DNA from: Cryobacterium sp. SO1
GTDB lineage: Bacteria > Actinomycetota > Actinomycetes > Actinomycetales > Microbacteriaceae
Direction: 5' to 3'
DNA: 64,000 nt
NCBI RefSeq assembly: GCF_004210215.2
Contig: NZ_CP067394.1
Coordinates: 3,720,001-3,784,000, forward strand
This document shows, piece after piece, positions 16,876-25,889 of this stretch. Position numbers and translations under genes: made by a program. The first letter of the stretch is position 1. Every line of letters starts with the position of its first letter. A model generated the notes under the pieces. The model did no database searches and was not told where the DNA came from. It saw only the letters and a program-made list of their open reading frames with translations.

Positions 16876-17447
16876 GGGGTGGGTCCTCCAAGGGAGTGGG
16901 GGCGGGTGGGGAACAGTGGTCGGCAGGTGCCGCACGTCTCGCCGTCGGTGCTGAGAGCGTGGTCGGTGCTCAGAGCGCCGTCTGTGCGGAGAGCGTTCCG
17001 GCCGGCATCGGTCTCACCGTGCGGCACCGTCTCGCGCTGCCGGCCGGCGGCGAGGGCGTGCCGCTCACCGCGCATCCGCTCGGCCAGCGCCCAGACCAGC
17101 ACGGCCACCGAGGCCAGGGCCAGCACCGGGCGCGCCTCGGCGGAGAGGGTGGGCACGAGCGCCCTGGCGTCGCTGGCCAGGTAGAGGCCGAGGAGCCCGA
17201 GCAGCGGCCAGCGCAGGTCGCACACGGTGGCCTCGGCGCCGATCGGCGCCTCGAGGTAGCCGGCCACGATGAGCCCGAGCAGGATTCCACCACCGGCGAC
17301 GCCCACGAACGCCCACCACGGCGCCCCCAGCCCTGGCGCACTCGACACCATCGATGCCGCCAGGATCAGCCCCCCGCTCGCGGACACCGCCACCGCTGTG
17401 GCGACCAGCCGGCGCCGCCGCGACCACAGGCGCAGGTCAGCGAGCAC
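16872..17447 (-). CDS. Membrane protein, rhodanese operon
   Basis: 191 aa starting at GTG. Four or more hydrophobic segments lie in residues 15-125 (LVATAVAVSASGGLILAA, then a Gly-rich helix and LLGLLGLYLAS). The C-terminal 65 residues are hydrophilic and include a CGTC motif near the end. I recognise no family. The first 11 bp overlap the previous gene in the operon, and the end overlaps the rhodanese start by four bases, so the three genes are tightly coupled. A role in thiol or sulfur transfer is inferred from context only. Confidence 0.6.
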   Translation of the reverse strand: MLADLRLWSRRRRLVATAVAVSASGGLILAASMVSSAPGLGAPWWAFVGVAGGGILLGLIVAGYLEAPIGAEATVCDLRWPLLGLLGLYLASDARALVPTLSAEARPVLALASVAVLVWALAERMRGERHALAAGRQRETVPHGETDAGRNALRTDGALSTDHALSTDGETCGTCRPLFPTRPHSLGGPTP

Positions 17448-18006
17448 GGTCGGCCTCCATGACTGTGCGAGATACGTCCCCGGTGGCGCGCGCCCCGCCC
17501 CGCGGCAGCCGGCAGCTGTTCTCCCGCGTCACCCGGGTGTAGAACGCCCAACCGAGCAGCCCGATCGATGCGGCGGCCAGATAGGGCTGCACCGGCTCGA
17601 AGAACTGCATCGCCCCGGAGGAGCCGAGCGCCAGCAGCACGATCTTGTTGCACACCGGGCAGCCGACGGCGAAGAAGGTGACGAACCAGCCGGCCATCCC
17701 CACCCGCGACTCGGCCGGTCTCGGCGCCGCGCCATCCGGGTAGGCCACGTAGGTGGCCGTGACCAGGCCGGCCAGCACGGCGCTGACGGCGAGAACCGGC
17801 CACGACCACGGCGTGGGTGGCACCTCTCGGCCGAAGAACGGCGTGTCAATCAGGTCGGTGGGAATGGCGATGACGAGATACGTACTCACGGCCGTGGCCA
17901 CGGCGACCCACCAGCGCCGGGCCGGCCAGCGGAGCAGTTCGGCGCCGAGCTGGCTCAGGCGGCCGCCGGCCGGCTGCCGCGGCACCGAGTTCGATTCGGT
18001 CTGCAT
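17437..18006 (-). CDS. Membrane protein with CPVC motif
   Basis: 189 aa from the ATG at 18006. About four transmembrane helices. The sequence FFAVGCPVCNKIVLLALG places a CxxC pair inside a hydrophobic stretch, reminiscent of membrane thiol-disulfide or VKOR/DsbB-like redox proteins, but I cannot assign it to one. It is the first gene after the palindromic operator at 18031 and therefore probably the lead gene of the rhodanese operon. The CxxC could also bind copper, which a CsoR-type regulator would sense. Confidence 0.6.
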   Translation of the reverse strand: MQTESNSVPRQPAGGRLSQLGAELLRWPARRWWVAVATAVSTYLVIAIPTDLIDTPFFGREVPPTPWSWPVLAVSAVLAGLVTATYVAYPDGAAPRPAESRVGMAGWFVTFFAVGCPVCNKIVLLALGSSGAMQFFEPVQPYLAAASIGLLGWAFYTRVTRENSCRLPRGGARATGDVSRTVMEADRAR

Positions 18007-18030
18007 TGGGGGTCCCTCTCGACGAACAGT

Positions 18031-18048
18031 GATACCCCTAGGGGTATC
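18031..18048. promoter_or_regulatory. CsoR/CstR-type operator
   Basis: GATACCCCTAGGGGTATC is a perfect 18-bp palindrome 25 bp before the ATG at 18006. TACCCC/GGGGTA arms are typical binding sites for the CsoR/RcnR/CstR (DUF156) repressors, which sense copper, nickel or persulfide. No such regulator gene lies in the window. Confidence 0.65.
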
Positions 18049-18115
18049 AGTCCACAGTACCGTAGGCTGATCGACGTCGGCCACTTACGCACACTCGTTT
18101 GATAGGGACCAGACC

Positions 18116-19381
18116 ATGACCGAACACCGCCCGCCCGCCGCGACGGAGTCGACCGTACCCGCGCACGCTCACCTTCAGCGGAAGGTGGTGCGGGTGCTCA
18201 TCGTCGGCCAGGTCCTCGGCGGCATCGGCATGGGCGCCACGCTCTCGCTCGGCGCCCTGCTGGCCGCCCAGCTCTCCGGCTCGAATGCCTGGTCGGGCAT
18301 GGCCGCCACGATGAGCACCCTGGGTGCCGCCCTGGTGGCCGTGCCGCTGGCCCGACTGGCCCAGGCCAGAGGGCGCCGTCGGTCGCTCGCCACCGGCGCG
18401 GGTATCGCCGGGATCGGCGCGATTCTGGCCATCACGTCGGTCGCGATCGACGTCTTCCCGCTGCTGCTGCTCGCCCTGATGCTGCTGGGTGCCGGGTCGG
18501 CCACCAATCTGCAGGCCCGGTTCGCCGCGACCGACCTGGCCGGCTCCACCTCCCGCGCCCGGGACCTCTCGATCGTGGTCTGGTCCACCACAATCGGTGC
18601 CGTGCTCGGCCCCAACCTGTTCGGCCCGGGCGAGGTCGTCGGCGCGCAACTCGGCCTGCCCCCGCTCACCGGCGCGTTCGCGTTCTCGCTGGCCGCGCAG
18701 GTGGGAGCCGCGCTGGTTTACACGGTCGGGCTGCGGCCCGACCCGCTGCTCACCGCGTTGTCGGCGCGGGAGGCGCGGCCGACGACCAGCCGGCAGCGCG
18801 GCGGCCTGGCCATCGTGCGCGGCAACCCGCTGGCGCGCTACGCCGTCATGGTCGTCGCCCTCAGCCACGCCACCATGGTGGCGCTCATGTCGATGGCACC
18901 GGTGCACCTCACCGAACACGGCGCATCCCTCACCATCGTGGGCCTGACCATCAGCCTGCACGTGGCCGGCATGTATGCCCTGTCGCCGGTGTTCGGCGCC
19001 CTGGCCGACCGGGTGGGGCGGATGCCGGTGATACTGGCCGGCCAGGCACTGCTGTTGGCTTCGCTCGTGCTGTTCTGGCTCGCCGGTGAGAATGCGGCGG
19101 CGATGACCACCGGGCTGGTCCTGCTGGGCTTGGGCTGGTCGGCATCCGTCGTGGCCGGCTCTGCCCTCATCGCCGAGGCCGTCGACGTGCACGACAGGTC
19201 GGCCCTGCAGGGCTTCTCCGACCTGTCCATGAACGCCGCCGGCGCCCTCGGCGGCGCCCTGGCCGGTCCCGTGCTGCTGCTGGTCGGCTACTCCGGCCTC
19301 GGCCTGGCCGCGATGGCCCTGGTTGCCGTGGTCACGGTCTGGTCGCTGCTCGGCCGCCCGGCCGCCCCCGCCCTCAGCTGA
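18116..19381 (+). CDS. MFS transporter
   Basis: 421 aa with about twelve hydrophobic helices in two halves. The loop after helix 2 reads PLARLAQARGRRRS, and the second half repeats it as LADRVGRMPVI, the two GxxxDRxGRR-type MFS signatures. It is expressed divergently from the rhodanese operon across about 110 bp that include the CsoR-like operator, so it may share control. Efflux of a small molecule is the usual role; the substrate is unknown. Confidence 0.82.
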   Translation: MTEHRPPAATESTVPAHAHLQRKVVRVLIVGQVLGGIGMGATLSLGALLAAQLSGSNAWSGMAATMSTLGAALVAVPLARLAQARGRRRSLATGAGIAGIGAILAITSVAIDVFPLLLLALMLLGAGSATNLQARFAATDLAGSTSRARDLSIVVWSTTIGAVLGPNLFGPGEVVGAQLGLPPLTGAFAFSLAAQVGAALVYTVGLRPDPLLTALSAREARPTTSRQRGGLAIVRGNPLARYAVMVVALSHATMVALMSMAPVHLTEHGASLTIVGLTISLHVAGMYALSPVFGALADRVGRMPVILAGQALLLASLVLFWLAGENAAAMTTGLVLLGLGWSASVVAGSALIAEAVDVHDRSALQGFSDLSMNAAGALGGALAGPVLLLVGYSGLGLAAMALVAVVTVWSLLGRPAAPALS

Positions 19382-19410
19382 GGCGGAGGCGGAGGCGGAG
19401 GCGGAGGCGG
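19381..19410. repeat. AGGCGG hexanucleotide repeat
   Basis: Five perfect AGGCGG units begin at the last base of the MFS stop codon. Confidence 0.85.
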
Positions 19411-19538
19411 CCTGGCACCGCACGTTTATCAGGAATACGGCCGTTTATCAGGACGTTCTGCCGATTTCCGTCCTTCCTATCTCACTTCCTCCTCATAACG
19501 AGGAGCGTGTGTTCGCCCGGGGCGGGCGGCGGGCGCGG

Positions 19539-20579
19539 CTACACGCTGGTGACGTCCTCCACCTCGCCGACGAGCTCCTCGATGATGTCCTCGAGGAACA
19601 GCACTCCGGTGGCCACGCCGTCAGCGTCGAAGGAACACGCCACGTGCGAGCCCGTGCGGCGCATCGCCGCGAGGGCGTCTTCGAGGTCGCTGTCGCGCAG
19701 CACGGTTGCGAGCTTTCGCACCCGCTTGGCCGGCACCGGCTGCGCGAAGGCTTCGGGTCCGGTGAGGTCCATCACGTCCTTGAGGTGCAGGTAGCCGCCG
19801 GGCGCCCCGGCCGCATCGGTGAGGATGTACCTGGAGAACCCGTGCTCGGCCACGGCCCGCTGCAGGTCGGCCGGCGATGCATGCTCGGGCAGGAATACGA
19901 TGCCGGACAACGGCACCTCAACGTCGGACACCCGCTTCGTGGTGAACTCGAACGCCGCCGACAGCGTTCCGGAGGCATCCATCAGCATGCCCTCGCGGGT
20001 GGACTGGCGCACGATGCCGGCCACCTCGTCGAGGGTGAAGGCGCTGGTCGCCTCGTCCTTTGGCGTCACCCTGAACAGCCGCAGCACGCCGTTCGCCAGC
20101 CAGTTGAGGCTGAAGATCACCGGCTTGAATACCCGGGCCACGAACACCAGCGGCGGCGCGAGGATCAGCGCGGCGCGATCGGGCACCGAGAACGAGATGT
20201 TCTTGGGCACCATCTCGCCCAGCACCACGTGCAGGAAGGTGACCAGGCCCAGCGCCACCGCGAACGCGATCACGCTGATGGTCTCCGCGGAGAGCGCCGT
20301 CAGGCCCAGCGGGATCTCGAGCAGGTGGTGGATCGCCGGCTCGGAGACGTTCAGGATCACCAGTGAGCACACCGTGATGCCCAGCTGCGAGGTGGCCAGC
20401 ATCAGGGTGGCGTGCTCCATGGCCCACAGGGTGGTCTTGGCGGCCTTGTTGCCCTGCGCGGCGAGAGGTTCGATCTGCGAGCGGCGGGCCGAGATCACGG
20501 CGAACTCCGCGCCGACGAAGAAGGCGTTGACCGCCAACAGCACAACGAGCCAGAGCAGCCCGGGAAGGTACTCACTCAT
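19539..20579 (-). CDS. CNNM/CorC-type CBS-domain membrane protein (short form)
   Basis: 346 aa. The DUF21 transmembrane domain covers about residues 1-190 (VGAEFAVISARRSQIE and LGEMVPKNISFS are typical). A CBS pair follows, ending in VLFLEDIIEELVGEVED. The C-terminal CorC_HlyC domain found in its neighbour is missing. The family is linked to magnesium or cobalt transport. The ATG overlaps the upstream paralogue by eight bases, so the two probably work as a pair. Confidence 0.85.
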   Translation of the reverse strand: MSEYLPGLLWLVVLLAVNAFFVGAEFAVISARRSQIEPLAAQGNKAAKTTLWAMEHATLMLATSQLGITVCSLVILNVSEPAIHHLLEIPLGLTALSAETISVIAFAVALGLVTFLHVVLGEMVPKNISFSVPDRAALILAPPLVFVARVFKPVIFSLNWLANGVLRLFRVTPKDEATSAFTLDEVAGIVRQSTREGMLMDASGTLSAAFEFTTKRVSDVEVPLSGIVFLPEHASPADLQRAVAEHGFSRYILTDAAGAPGGYLHLKDVMDLTGPEAFAQPVPAKRVRKLATVLRDSDLEDALAAMRRTGSHVACSFDADGVATGVLFLEDIIEELVGEVEDVTSV

Positions 20580-21921
20580 GGGTCAGTCTCCCTTCAATGA
20601 CAGCACTGACCGGGTCGCGGTCGGCCGTGGTTACGGTGGGGGTCAGCCGGATGCGCGACACGCGAGTGCCGTCCATCCGCTCGATCCGCAGGGTGCCCTC
20701 GTCGATGGGCACGGTGTCGCCCAGCTCGGGCATCCGGTCGAGCCGGTCGGTCACGAAACCGGCGATGGTGCCGTAGTCGCCGTCGTCGGGCACTGTGACG
20801 CCGATCCGCTCGAGCAGCTCGTCGGGGCGGAGGCCCGCGTCGAACACGATCGAGCGGCCGCTGCGCACGATGCCGGCCTTGGCGCGGTCGTGCTCATCCT
20901 CCAGCTCGCCGACGAGTTCCTCCACAAGGTCCTCGAGGGTGACGATGCCGGCCGTGCCGCCGTACTCATCGGAGACCACGGCGATCTGCAGCCCCTGCTG
21001 ACGGAGCGCGCCGAGCAGCCTGTCCACGCCCATCGACTCCGGCACCCGCAGGGCGGGCAGCATCAGTTCGTCGGCACGCACCAGGGCGCGGCGACCGAGC
21101 GCCACGGCGAAGGCCTGCTTGACGTGCAGCACGCCCAGGATGTCGTCGGTGTCCCGGCCGATCACCGGAAAACGCGAGTAGCCGGTGGCGCTGGCCAGGG
21201 TCACGATGCTCTCGGCGGTATCTGCGGCGTGCACCGAGGCCATCTGCACGCGCGGGGTCATCACGTCGGCGGCCGAGTGCTCGGAGAACCGCAGGGTGCG
21301 GTTGAGCATCTCGGCGTGGTCGGCGTCCAGCAGCCCCTCCAGAGCGGAGCGGCGCACCAGGAAGCCGAGTTCTTCGGCACTGCGCGCGCCGGACAATTCT
21401 TCCTTGGGCTCGATGCCGAAAAGACGGATGATGGCGTTGGCGGTGTTGTTGAACAGCAGGATCACCGGCTTGAACACGGCCGTGAACGCTGCCTGCATCG
21501 GCACCACGAACTTGGCGGTGGCCAACGGCACCGCGAGCGCGAAGTTCTTGGGCACCAGTTCGCCGATCACCATGGAGAACAGGGTGGCCAGCGAAATGCC
21601 GATCACGGTGCCGAGCACCGGCACGACGCCGTCAGGCACGCCGAGGTCGAGCATCGGGCCGCGCAACAGCGAACTGATGGCCGGCTCGAAGGTGTAGCCG
21701 GTGAGCAGCGTGGTCAGCGTGATGCCCAGCTGCGCGCTGGACAGGTGCGTCGAGGTGATCCGCAGCGCCTTGATGGTGGGGCCGAGGCGATTCTCGCCGC
21801 GATCGCGGCGGGCCTCGAGCTCATTGCGGTCAAGGGTGACGAGGGCGAACTCGGCGGCTACGAACACACCGGTACCGAAGGTCAGAATGAGCCCGAGGCC
21901 CACCATGATCCATTCGTTCAC
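20572..21921 (-). CDS. CNNM/CorC-type CBS-domain membrane protein (full form)
   Basis: About 449 aa. DUF21 domain ([19 protein letters not shown], then [12 protein letters not shown]), CBS pair with [12 protein letters not shown] and [19 protein letters not shown], then a CorC_HlyC domain ([15 protein letters not shown]). I prefer the GTG at 21921, with GGGAG just upstream, over the ATG at 21948, which has no ribosome site. This is the hemolysin-C-like family implicated in divalent cation export or uptake, located in the cytoplasmic membrane. Confidence 0.85.
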   Translation of the reverse strand: MNEWIMVGLGLILTFGTGVFVAAEFALVTLDRNELEARRDRGENRLGPTIKALRITSTHLSSAQLGITLTTLLTGYTFEPAISSLLRGPMLDLGVPDGVVPVLGTVIGISLATLFSMVIGELVPKNFALAVPLATAKFVVPMQAAFTAVFKPVILLFNNTANAIIRLFGIEPKEELSGARSAEELGFLVRRSALEGLLDADHAEMLNRTLRFSEHSAADVMTPRVQMASVHAADTAESIVTLASATGYSRFPVIGRDTDDILGVLHVKQAFAVALGRRALVRADELMLPALRVPESMGVDRLLGALRQQGLQIAVVSDEYGGTAGIVTLEDLVEELVGELEDEHDRAKAGIVRSGRSIVFDAGLRPDELLERIGVTVPDDGDYGTIAGFVTDRLDRMPELGDTVPIDEGTLRIERMDGTRVSRIRLTPTVTTADRDPVSAVIEGRLTHE

Positions 21922-22136
21922 GAGGTGGCTCCCTGCGCCCGGAAGCATTCGGGGCGGGCAGGGAGCATGGGTTTATGCGTGGGAGGGTCATCCATAGTGC
22001 ATCGAGCTTACCGAGCCATCCTGTACAAACGCACAGGATGCTCGCAGCCACGAGGGCCTGGCAATAGAAACCGAGCGTTGTTAGGTTTGTTCCTGCGGAT
22101 GAAACCCGTCCGTCATGACTTCCAAAGGAGCAAGAT

Positions 22137-22940
22137 ATGTCCAGCACACCCTCGGTCCAGCTCTACACAGTGAGGGACGCCATCTCCGCCGACCTGCAGG
22201 GTGCTGTCGCCCGGGTCGCCGAGATCGGGTTCACCCAGGTCGAGCCCTACGCGTTCGTCGAGCGCGTCGACGAGTTCGAGAAGGCCTTCGCCGCCTCGGG
22301 CATCACGGCGCCGTCCGGCCACGCCCCGGTCATCGATTCCGACGACCCGGCCCGCACCTTCGCTGCCGCGGCGCAGCTGGGCATCGGCACGGTCATCGAC
22401 CCGTTCATCCCGAGTGACCGCTGGCAGAGCGCGGATGACGCCGCCCGGCTGGCGGACCGGGTCAATGTCCTGCAGGCGCTGGCTGCCGAGGCGGGGCTGG
22501 GCTTCGGCTACCACAACCACCAGTGGGAGTTCGCGAACCTCGTCGACGGCCGGCCCATCTACGACCTGTTCGTCGAGGCCCTCTCGCCCGAGGTGGCCCT
22601 CGAGGTCGACACCTACTGGTCCACGGTCGGCGGCGCCGACGCCCCCGAGCTGCTTCGCCAGCTCGGCGACCGGGTGAAGTTCATCCACGTCAAGGACGGC
22701 CCGGTGCGCGGCGACATCGCCACCGCCCTGCCCAGCAGCGAGAGCGCCCTCAGCGTGCCGGAGGCCCTCGCCGCGGCCTTCGCCAACCAGCTGCCCGCCG
22801 GCAGCGGAGACGTCGGCGTCGCCGCCATCCTCGCCGCCGCGCCCAACGCCCTGCGGGTCGTCGAGTTCGACGGCTACACCGGCGACGTCTTCGACGGCAT
22901 CGCGGCGTCGTTCGCCTGGCTCGCTGAGAACGACAAGTGA
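22137..22940 (+). CDS. Sugar phosphate isomerase/epimerase (TIM barrel)
   Basis: 267 aa of the AP-endonuclease-2-like (xylose isomerase-like) family. It opens VQLYTVRDAIS, and metal-binding positions are visible in YHNHQWEF, LEVDTYW and VKFIHVKDG. AAAGGAG precedes the ATG at 22137. It overlaps the next oxidoreductase gene by four bases; such pairs usually process a sugar or inositol derivative through a keto intermediate. The substrate is unknown. Confidence 0.85.
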   Translation: MSSTPSVQLYTVRDAISADLQGAVARVAEIGFTQVEPYAFVERVDEFEKAFAASGITAPSGHAPVIDSDDPARTFAAAAQLGIGTVIDPFIPSDRWQSADDAARLADRVNVLQALAAEAGLGFGYHNHQWEFANLVDGRPIYDLFVEALSPEVALEVDTYWSTVGGADAPELLRQLGDRVKFIHVKDGPVRGDIATALPSSESALSVPEALAAAFANQLPAGSGDVGVAAILAAAPNALRVVEFDGYTGDVFDGIAASFAWLAENDK

Positions 22941-24043
22941 GCCGCACTGGGCGCGTCGGCGTCGGCGTCATCGGCGCCGGAGTCATCAGCGGCACCTACC
23001 TGGAGAACATGACGGCGTTCGCCGACCTCGACGTGCTCTTCGTCGCGGACCTCGACCTCGCCCGCGCCCAGGCGCAGGCTGAGGCCTACGGGGTACCCGG
23101 CCACGGCTCCGTCGACGAGCTGCTGGCCAGGGACGACATCGAGATCGTGGTGAACCTCACCATTCCCGCCGTGCACACCGCCGTGGGGCAGCGGATCATC
23201 GCCGCCGGCAAACACGTCTGGAGCGAGAAGCCACTGGCCCTCGACCACGAGTCCGGCGCGGCACTGCTCGCCGCTGCCGACGCCGCCGGCCTCCGGGTCG
23301 CCTGCGCGCCGGACACCGTGCTGGGCGCTGGCATCCAGACGGCCATGCGCGCGATCGCCCGTGGCGACATCGGCGAACCGCTCACGGCCACCACGATGTT
23401 CCACGTGCCCGGCCCCGACGCCTGGCACCCGAACCCCGAGTTCCTCTTCGCCAACGGTGCCGGTCCGCTCTTCGACATGGGCCCGTACTACGTCACGACC
23501 CTGGTGCACGCCTTCGGCTCCGCCAGCCGGGTCGGCGCGGTGTCGTCGCGCTCCAGCGCCATCCGCACCATCGGCAGTGGTCCGAGGGCCGGCACCGAGT
23601 TCTCCGTCGAGGTGCCCACCCACCATGCCGCGGTCATCTCGTTCGAGAGCGGCCAGTCCGCGCAGTCCACGTTCAGCTTCCAGAACGCGCTGCCCCGGAT
23701 GGGCTTCGTCGAGATCAGCGGCACCGACGGCACGATCGTGCTGCCCGACCCGAACACCTTCGAGGGCAAGTCCACCCTGTGGCGGTTCGGCCAGGAAGAG
23801 CCCAGCACGATCGCCCCGGTCGGCTCCACCTACGGTCGCGGCTCCGGGGTGCTCGATCTGGCCAGGTCGATTCGCGCCGGTGTTCCCGAGCGCGCCAGCG
23901 GGGCGGTCGCGGCGCATGTGCTCGACGTGCTGCTGGCCGTCTCCGAGGCCGCAGAGACCGGCACCATGGTCGACGTGCGGTCGAGGATCACGAAACCGAC
24001 ACCGCTGGCCGAGACCTGGGATCCCGCCGCGGCCACCCTCTAG
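22937..24043 (+). CDS. Gfo/Idh/MocA family oxidoreductase
   Basis: 368 aa. The N-terminal NAD(P)-binding fold has GVIGAGVISGTYLEN, with the family's EKP signature in WSEKPLALDHE. The C-terminal alpha/beta domain continues through HVPGPDAWHPNPE. The GTG start overlaps the isomerase stop. The stop codon (24041-24043) lies right at the border of the IS1182-family element, so the insertion spared the gene or replaced only its last codons. Confidence 0.87.
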   Translation: MSRTGRVGVGVIGAGVISGTYLENMTAFADLDVLFVADLDLARAQAQAEAYGVPGHGSVDELLARDDIEIVVNLTIPAVHTAVGQRIIAAGKHVWSEKPLALDHESGAALLAAADAAGLRVACAPDTVLGAGIQTAMRAIARGDIGEPLTATTMFHVPGPDAWHPNPEFLFANGAGPLFDMGPYYVTTLVHAFGSASRVGAVSSRSSAIRTIGSGPRAGTEFSVEVPTHHAAVISFESGQSAQSTFSFQNALPRMGFVEISGTDGTIVLPDPNTFEGKSTLWRFGQEEPSTIAPVGSTYGRGSGVLDLARSIRAGVPERASGAVAAHVLDVLLAVSEAAETGTMVDVRSRITKPTPLAETWDPAAATL

Positions 24044-24242
24044 GAGGGCGCTGAATATTAGGGGTCCAGTTGCCTCGGCGAGTTCTTAGAGTGTTTTTTT
24101 GCTCCGCTGTGGGGCTTTGTGCGGTCGACTGAGCGATCGGCCACGATGGTGGGATCTCGCGTCGGGGCTGATCGATGGGGCCGTAGTGGGCGGCTCTGCC
24201 GCCTGGGACCGTGCGCCGAGGTGGTCCTCGTGCGTCGGGGTG

Positions 24243-25889
24243 TTATCCAAGGGCCCAAACCCCGTTCTGGCTGGTCAAACCGAGGTTGAGGAGCCGTTTG
24301 AGATTGATCGCGGCAGCACGGATCACCCACCCCGCATTGTTCTTGGCAACGCCGCGGTAGCGGACCCGCCGGGCCCCGCGCGTCATCCACGCCAGCGTCC
24401 GTTCAATCATTGGACGGTGCTGGCGATAAACGGCTTGAAAGTCCGGGTCCTGAGCGGTGACGCGGTGCTCCCGGCGAACCTGATCCAGCGGATGAATCTG
24501 CATCTTCTTGCCGGACTTCGCGGTGGTGCACTGCGCCATCAGCGGGCAGGCCTGGCACGAACTACCAAAACTGGCCCGTCGTTTCGGGCTGAGCGACCGG
24601 ACGTTCCCGGCCGGGCAGGTCACGGTCTGCAGGGTTTCATCCACGGTGAAGTCATCGATGGTGAATCCGCCCGGAACGGCTCGGCCCAGCGGCATCGGCT
24701 TGATGATCGGCCGGTGCCCAGCGGCATGAATCTCGGTCAGGAGCCCGCCGCTGCCATAGGCCGAATCACCCAGCACGTCAATGTTTTGCTCACCGATGCT
24801 GACGTCGGCCGCGAGCAGCTCGCCGCCGCGAGCCGCGTCGCTGTTTTGCGAACCAGAGGCTTTCGTGAGCATTGCCGCCGTCACCAACCCGGTGTCGGGC
24901 TCCGCGTTGACGTGGGCTTTATAGCCGTCGATCTTTTTCTGGCGGCTCTTGTGCGCATGGCGGGCATCAGGATCGACGGTGGAAATCACCCGGTCGGGAG
25001 CGACCCGGCGGGCGATCCGCCACCGCCCGTCGGTCCCGTCGGACCCGTCGGCGGGTTCCACGTCTTGGCCGGCGACCAAGGCAAGCAGCGCGACGGTTTC
25101 CTGCTGCTTCTTGTTGAGGATATGGACGTTGATGCTGCCCAGCAGAGCGAGAGCATCGGTGACCAGGCGGGAGACGAGCTCGTCGCGGGCGTCGCGGTCG
25201 TCCCACGCAATGTCGGGCTTGCCCGGCTGGGAGTAATCATGGCCGGTCAAGCCGGCGACGCTCACGTCCGCGCCGGGGATCTCCCGGCCAACACGGCGGA
25301 TCTGTCCGACCAGCTGCGTGACGGTGTCCTGCCGGGCAACCGCATCCTCCAAAATTGTTGAGTCCAACGCCCGGCGTTTGCGCCCCGACAATGCTCCGGA
25401 CTGGGCAATGACCGCGGTCACGGCCTCAAAAATGCGGTGCGGCCGGTCACTGGCAGCCAAGCGTTTGCGCCAATAGACCAGCACGGTCGGGTGGAAAGAG
25501 GTTTCAGTCAGCGCGAACCCGCAGGCGGCTTTCCACCGCAGGTCATACGTCAACGCCTCGGCCGCTTCCCTGTCGGAAAGGTTGTGCAGTGTTTGCAACA
25601 CCATCACCGACGCGATCACGTCCGCCGGTATTGACGGGCGGCCGTTCTGCGAGGAAAACAAGTCCGCAAACGCATCGTCGGGAAACAGCTCCCGACGGTG
25701 CGCTGCAAGGAAAGCGAACACCGATCCAGGCGGAAGCAAGTGCCCCGCTACGGCATCGACATCGTAAATCTCGGTTACGTCCCCGTGAGTGGTGTGGTTT
25801 CCCGCTCTTGAGTGTTGCTTCGTCAACGTGAAGAGCCACCGTGGGATGGTCAGTGAGAACCGATCAAAGCTACTCACAGAAAGACACAA
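24243..25889 (-). CDS. IS1182 family transposase
   Basis: Up to 548 aa. DDE-type domains: the N-terminal DUF772-like part (RPSIPADVIASVMVLQ), DSTILEDAVARQDT, DGYKAHVNAEPDTG, DSAYGSGG, a Cys cluster CQACPLMAQC, and RHRPMIERTLAWMTRGAR with the Glu. The body is intact. The start is doubtful: the ATG at 25889 lies inside the neighbouring IS256 element, so the first 15-20 codons are probably borrowed. The first in-frame alternative is a TTG at 25826. Confidence 0.8.
   Translation of the reverse strand: MCLSVSSFDRFSLTIPRWLFTLTKQHSRAGNHTTHGDVTEIYDVDAVAGHLLPPGSVFAFLAAHRRELFPDDAFADLFSSQNGRPSIPADVIASVMVLQTLHNLSDREAAEALTYDLRWKAACGFALTETSFHPTVLVYWRKRLAASDRPHRIFEAVTAVIAQSGALSGRKRRALDSTILEDAVARQDTVTQLVGQIRRVGREIPGADVSVAGLTGHDYSQPGKPDIAWDDRDARDELVSRLVTDALALLGSINVHILNKKQQETVALLALVAGQDVEPADGSDGTDGRWRIARRVAPDRVISTVDPDARHAHKSRQKKIDGYKAHVNAEPDTGLVTAAMLTKASGSQNSDAARGGELLAADVSIGEQNIDVLGDSAYGSGGLLTEIHAAGHRPIIKPMPLGRAVPGGFTIDDFTVDETLQTVTCPAGNVRSLSPKRRASFGSSCQACPLMAQCTTAKSGKKMQIHPLDQVRREHRVTAQDPDFQAVYRQHRPMIERTLAWMTRGARRVRYRGVAKNNAGWVIRAAAINLKRLLNLGLTSQNGVWALG

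Noticed and set aside
19819..22173. 784-codon plus-strand frame over the two CNNM genes
   Set aside because: It is antisense to two genes with complete DUF21, CBS and CorC motifs, and its own sequence is His/Arg/Gly-rich without domains.
25543..25839. Alternative short frame at the IS1182 5' end
   Set aside because: It overlaps conserved IS1182 transposase sequence in another frame and has no domain of its own.
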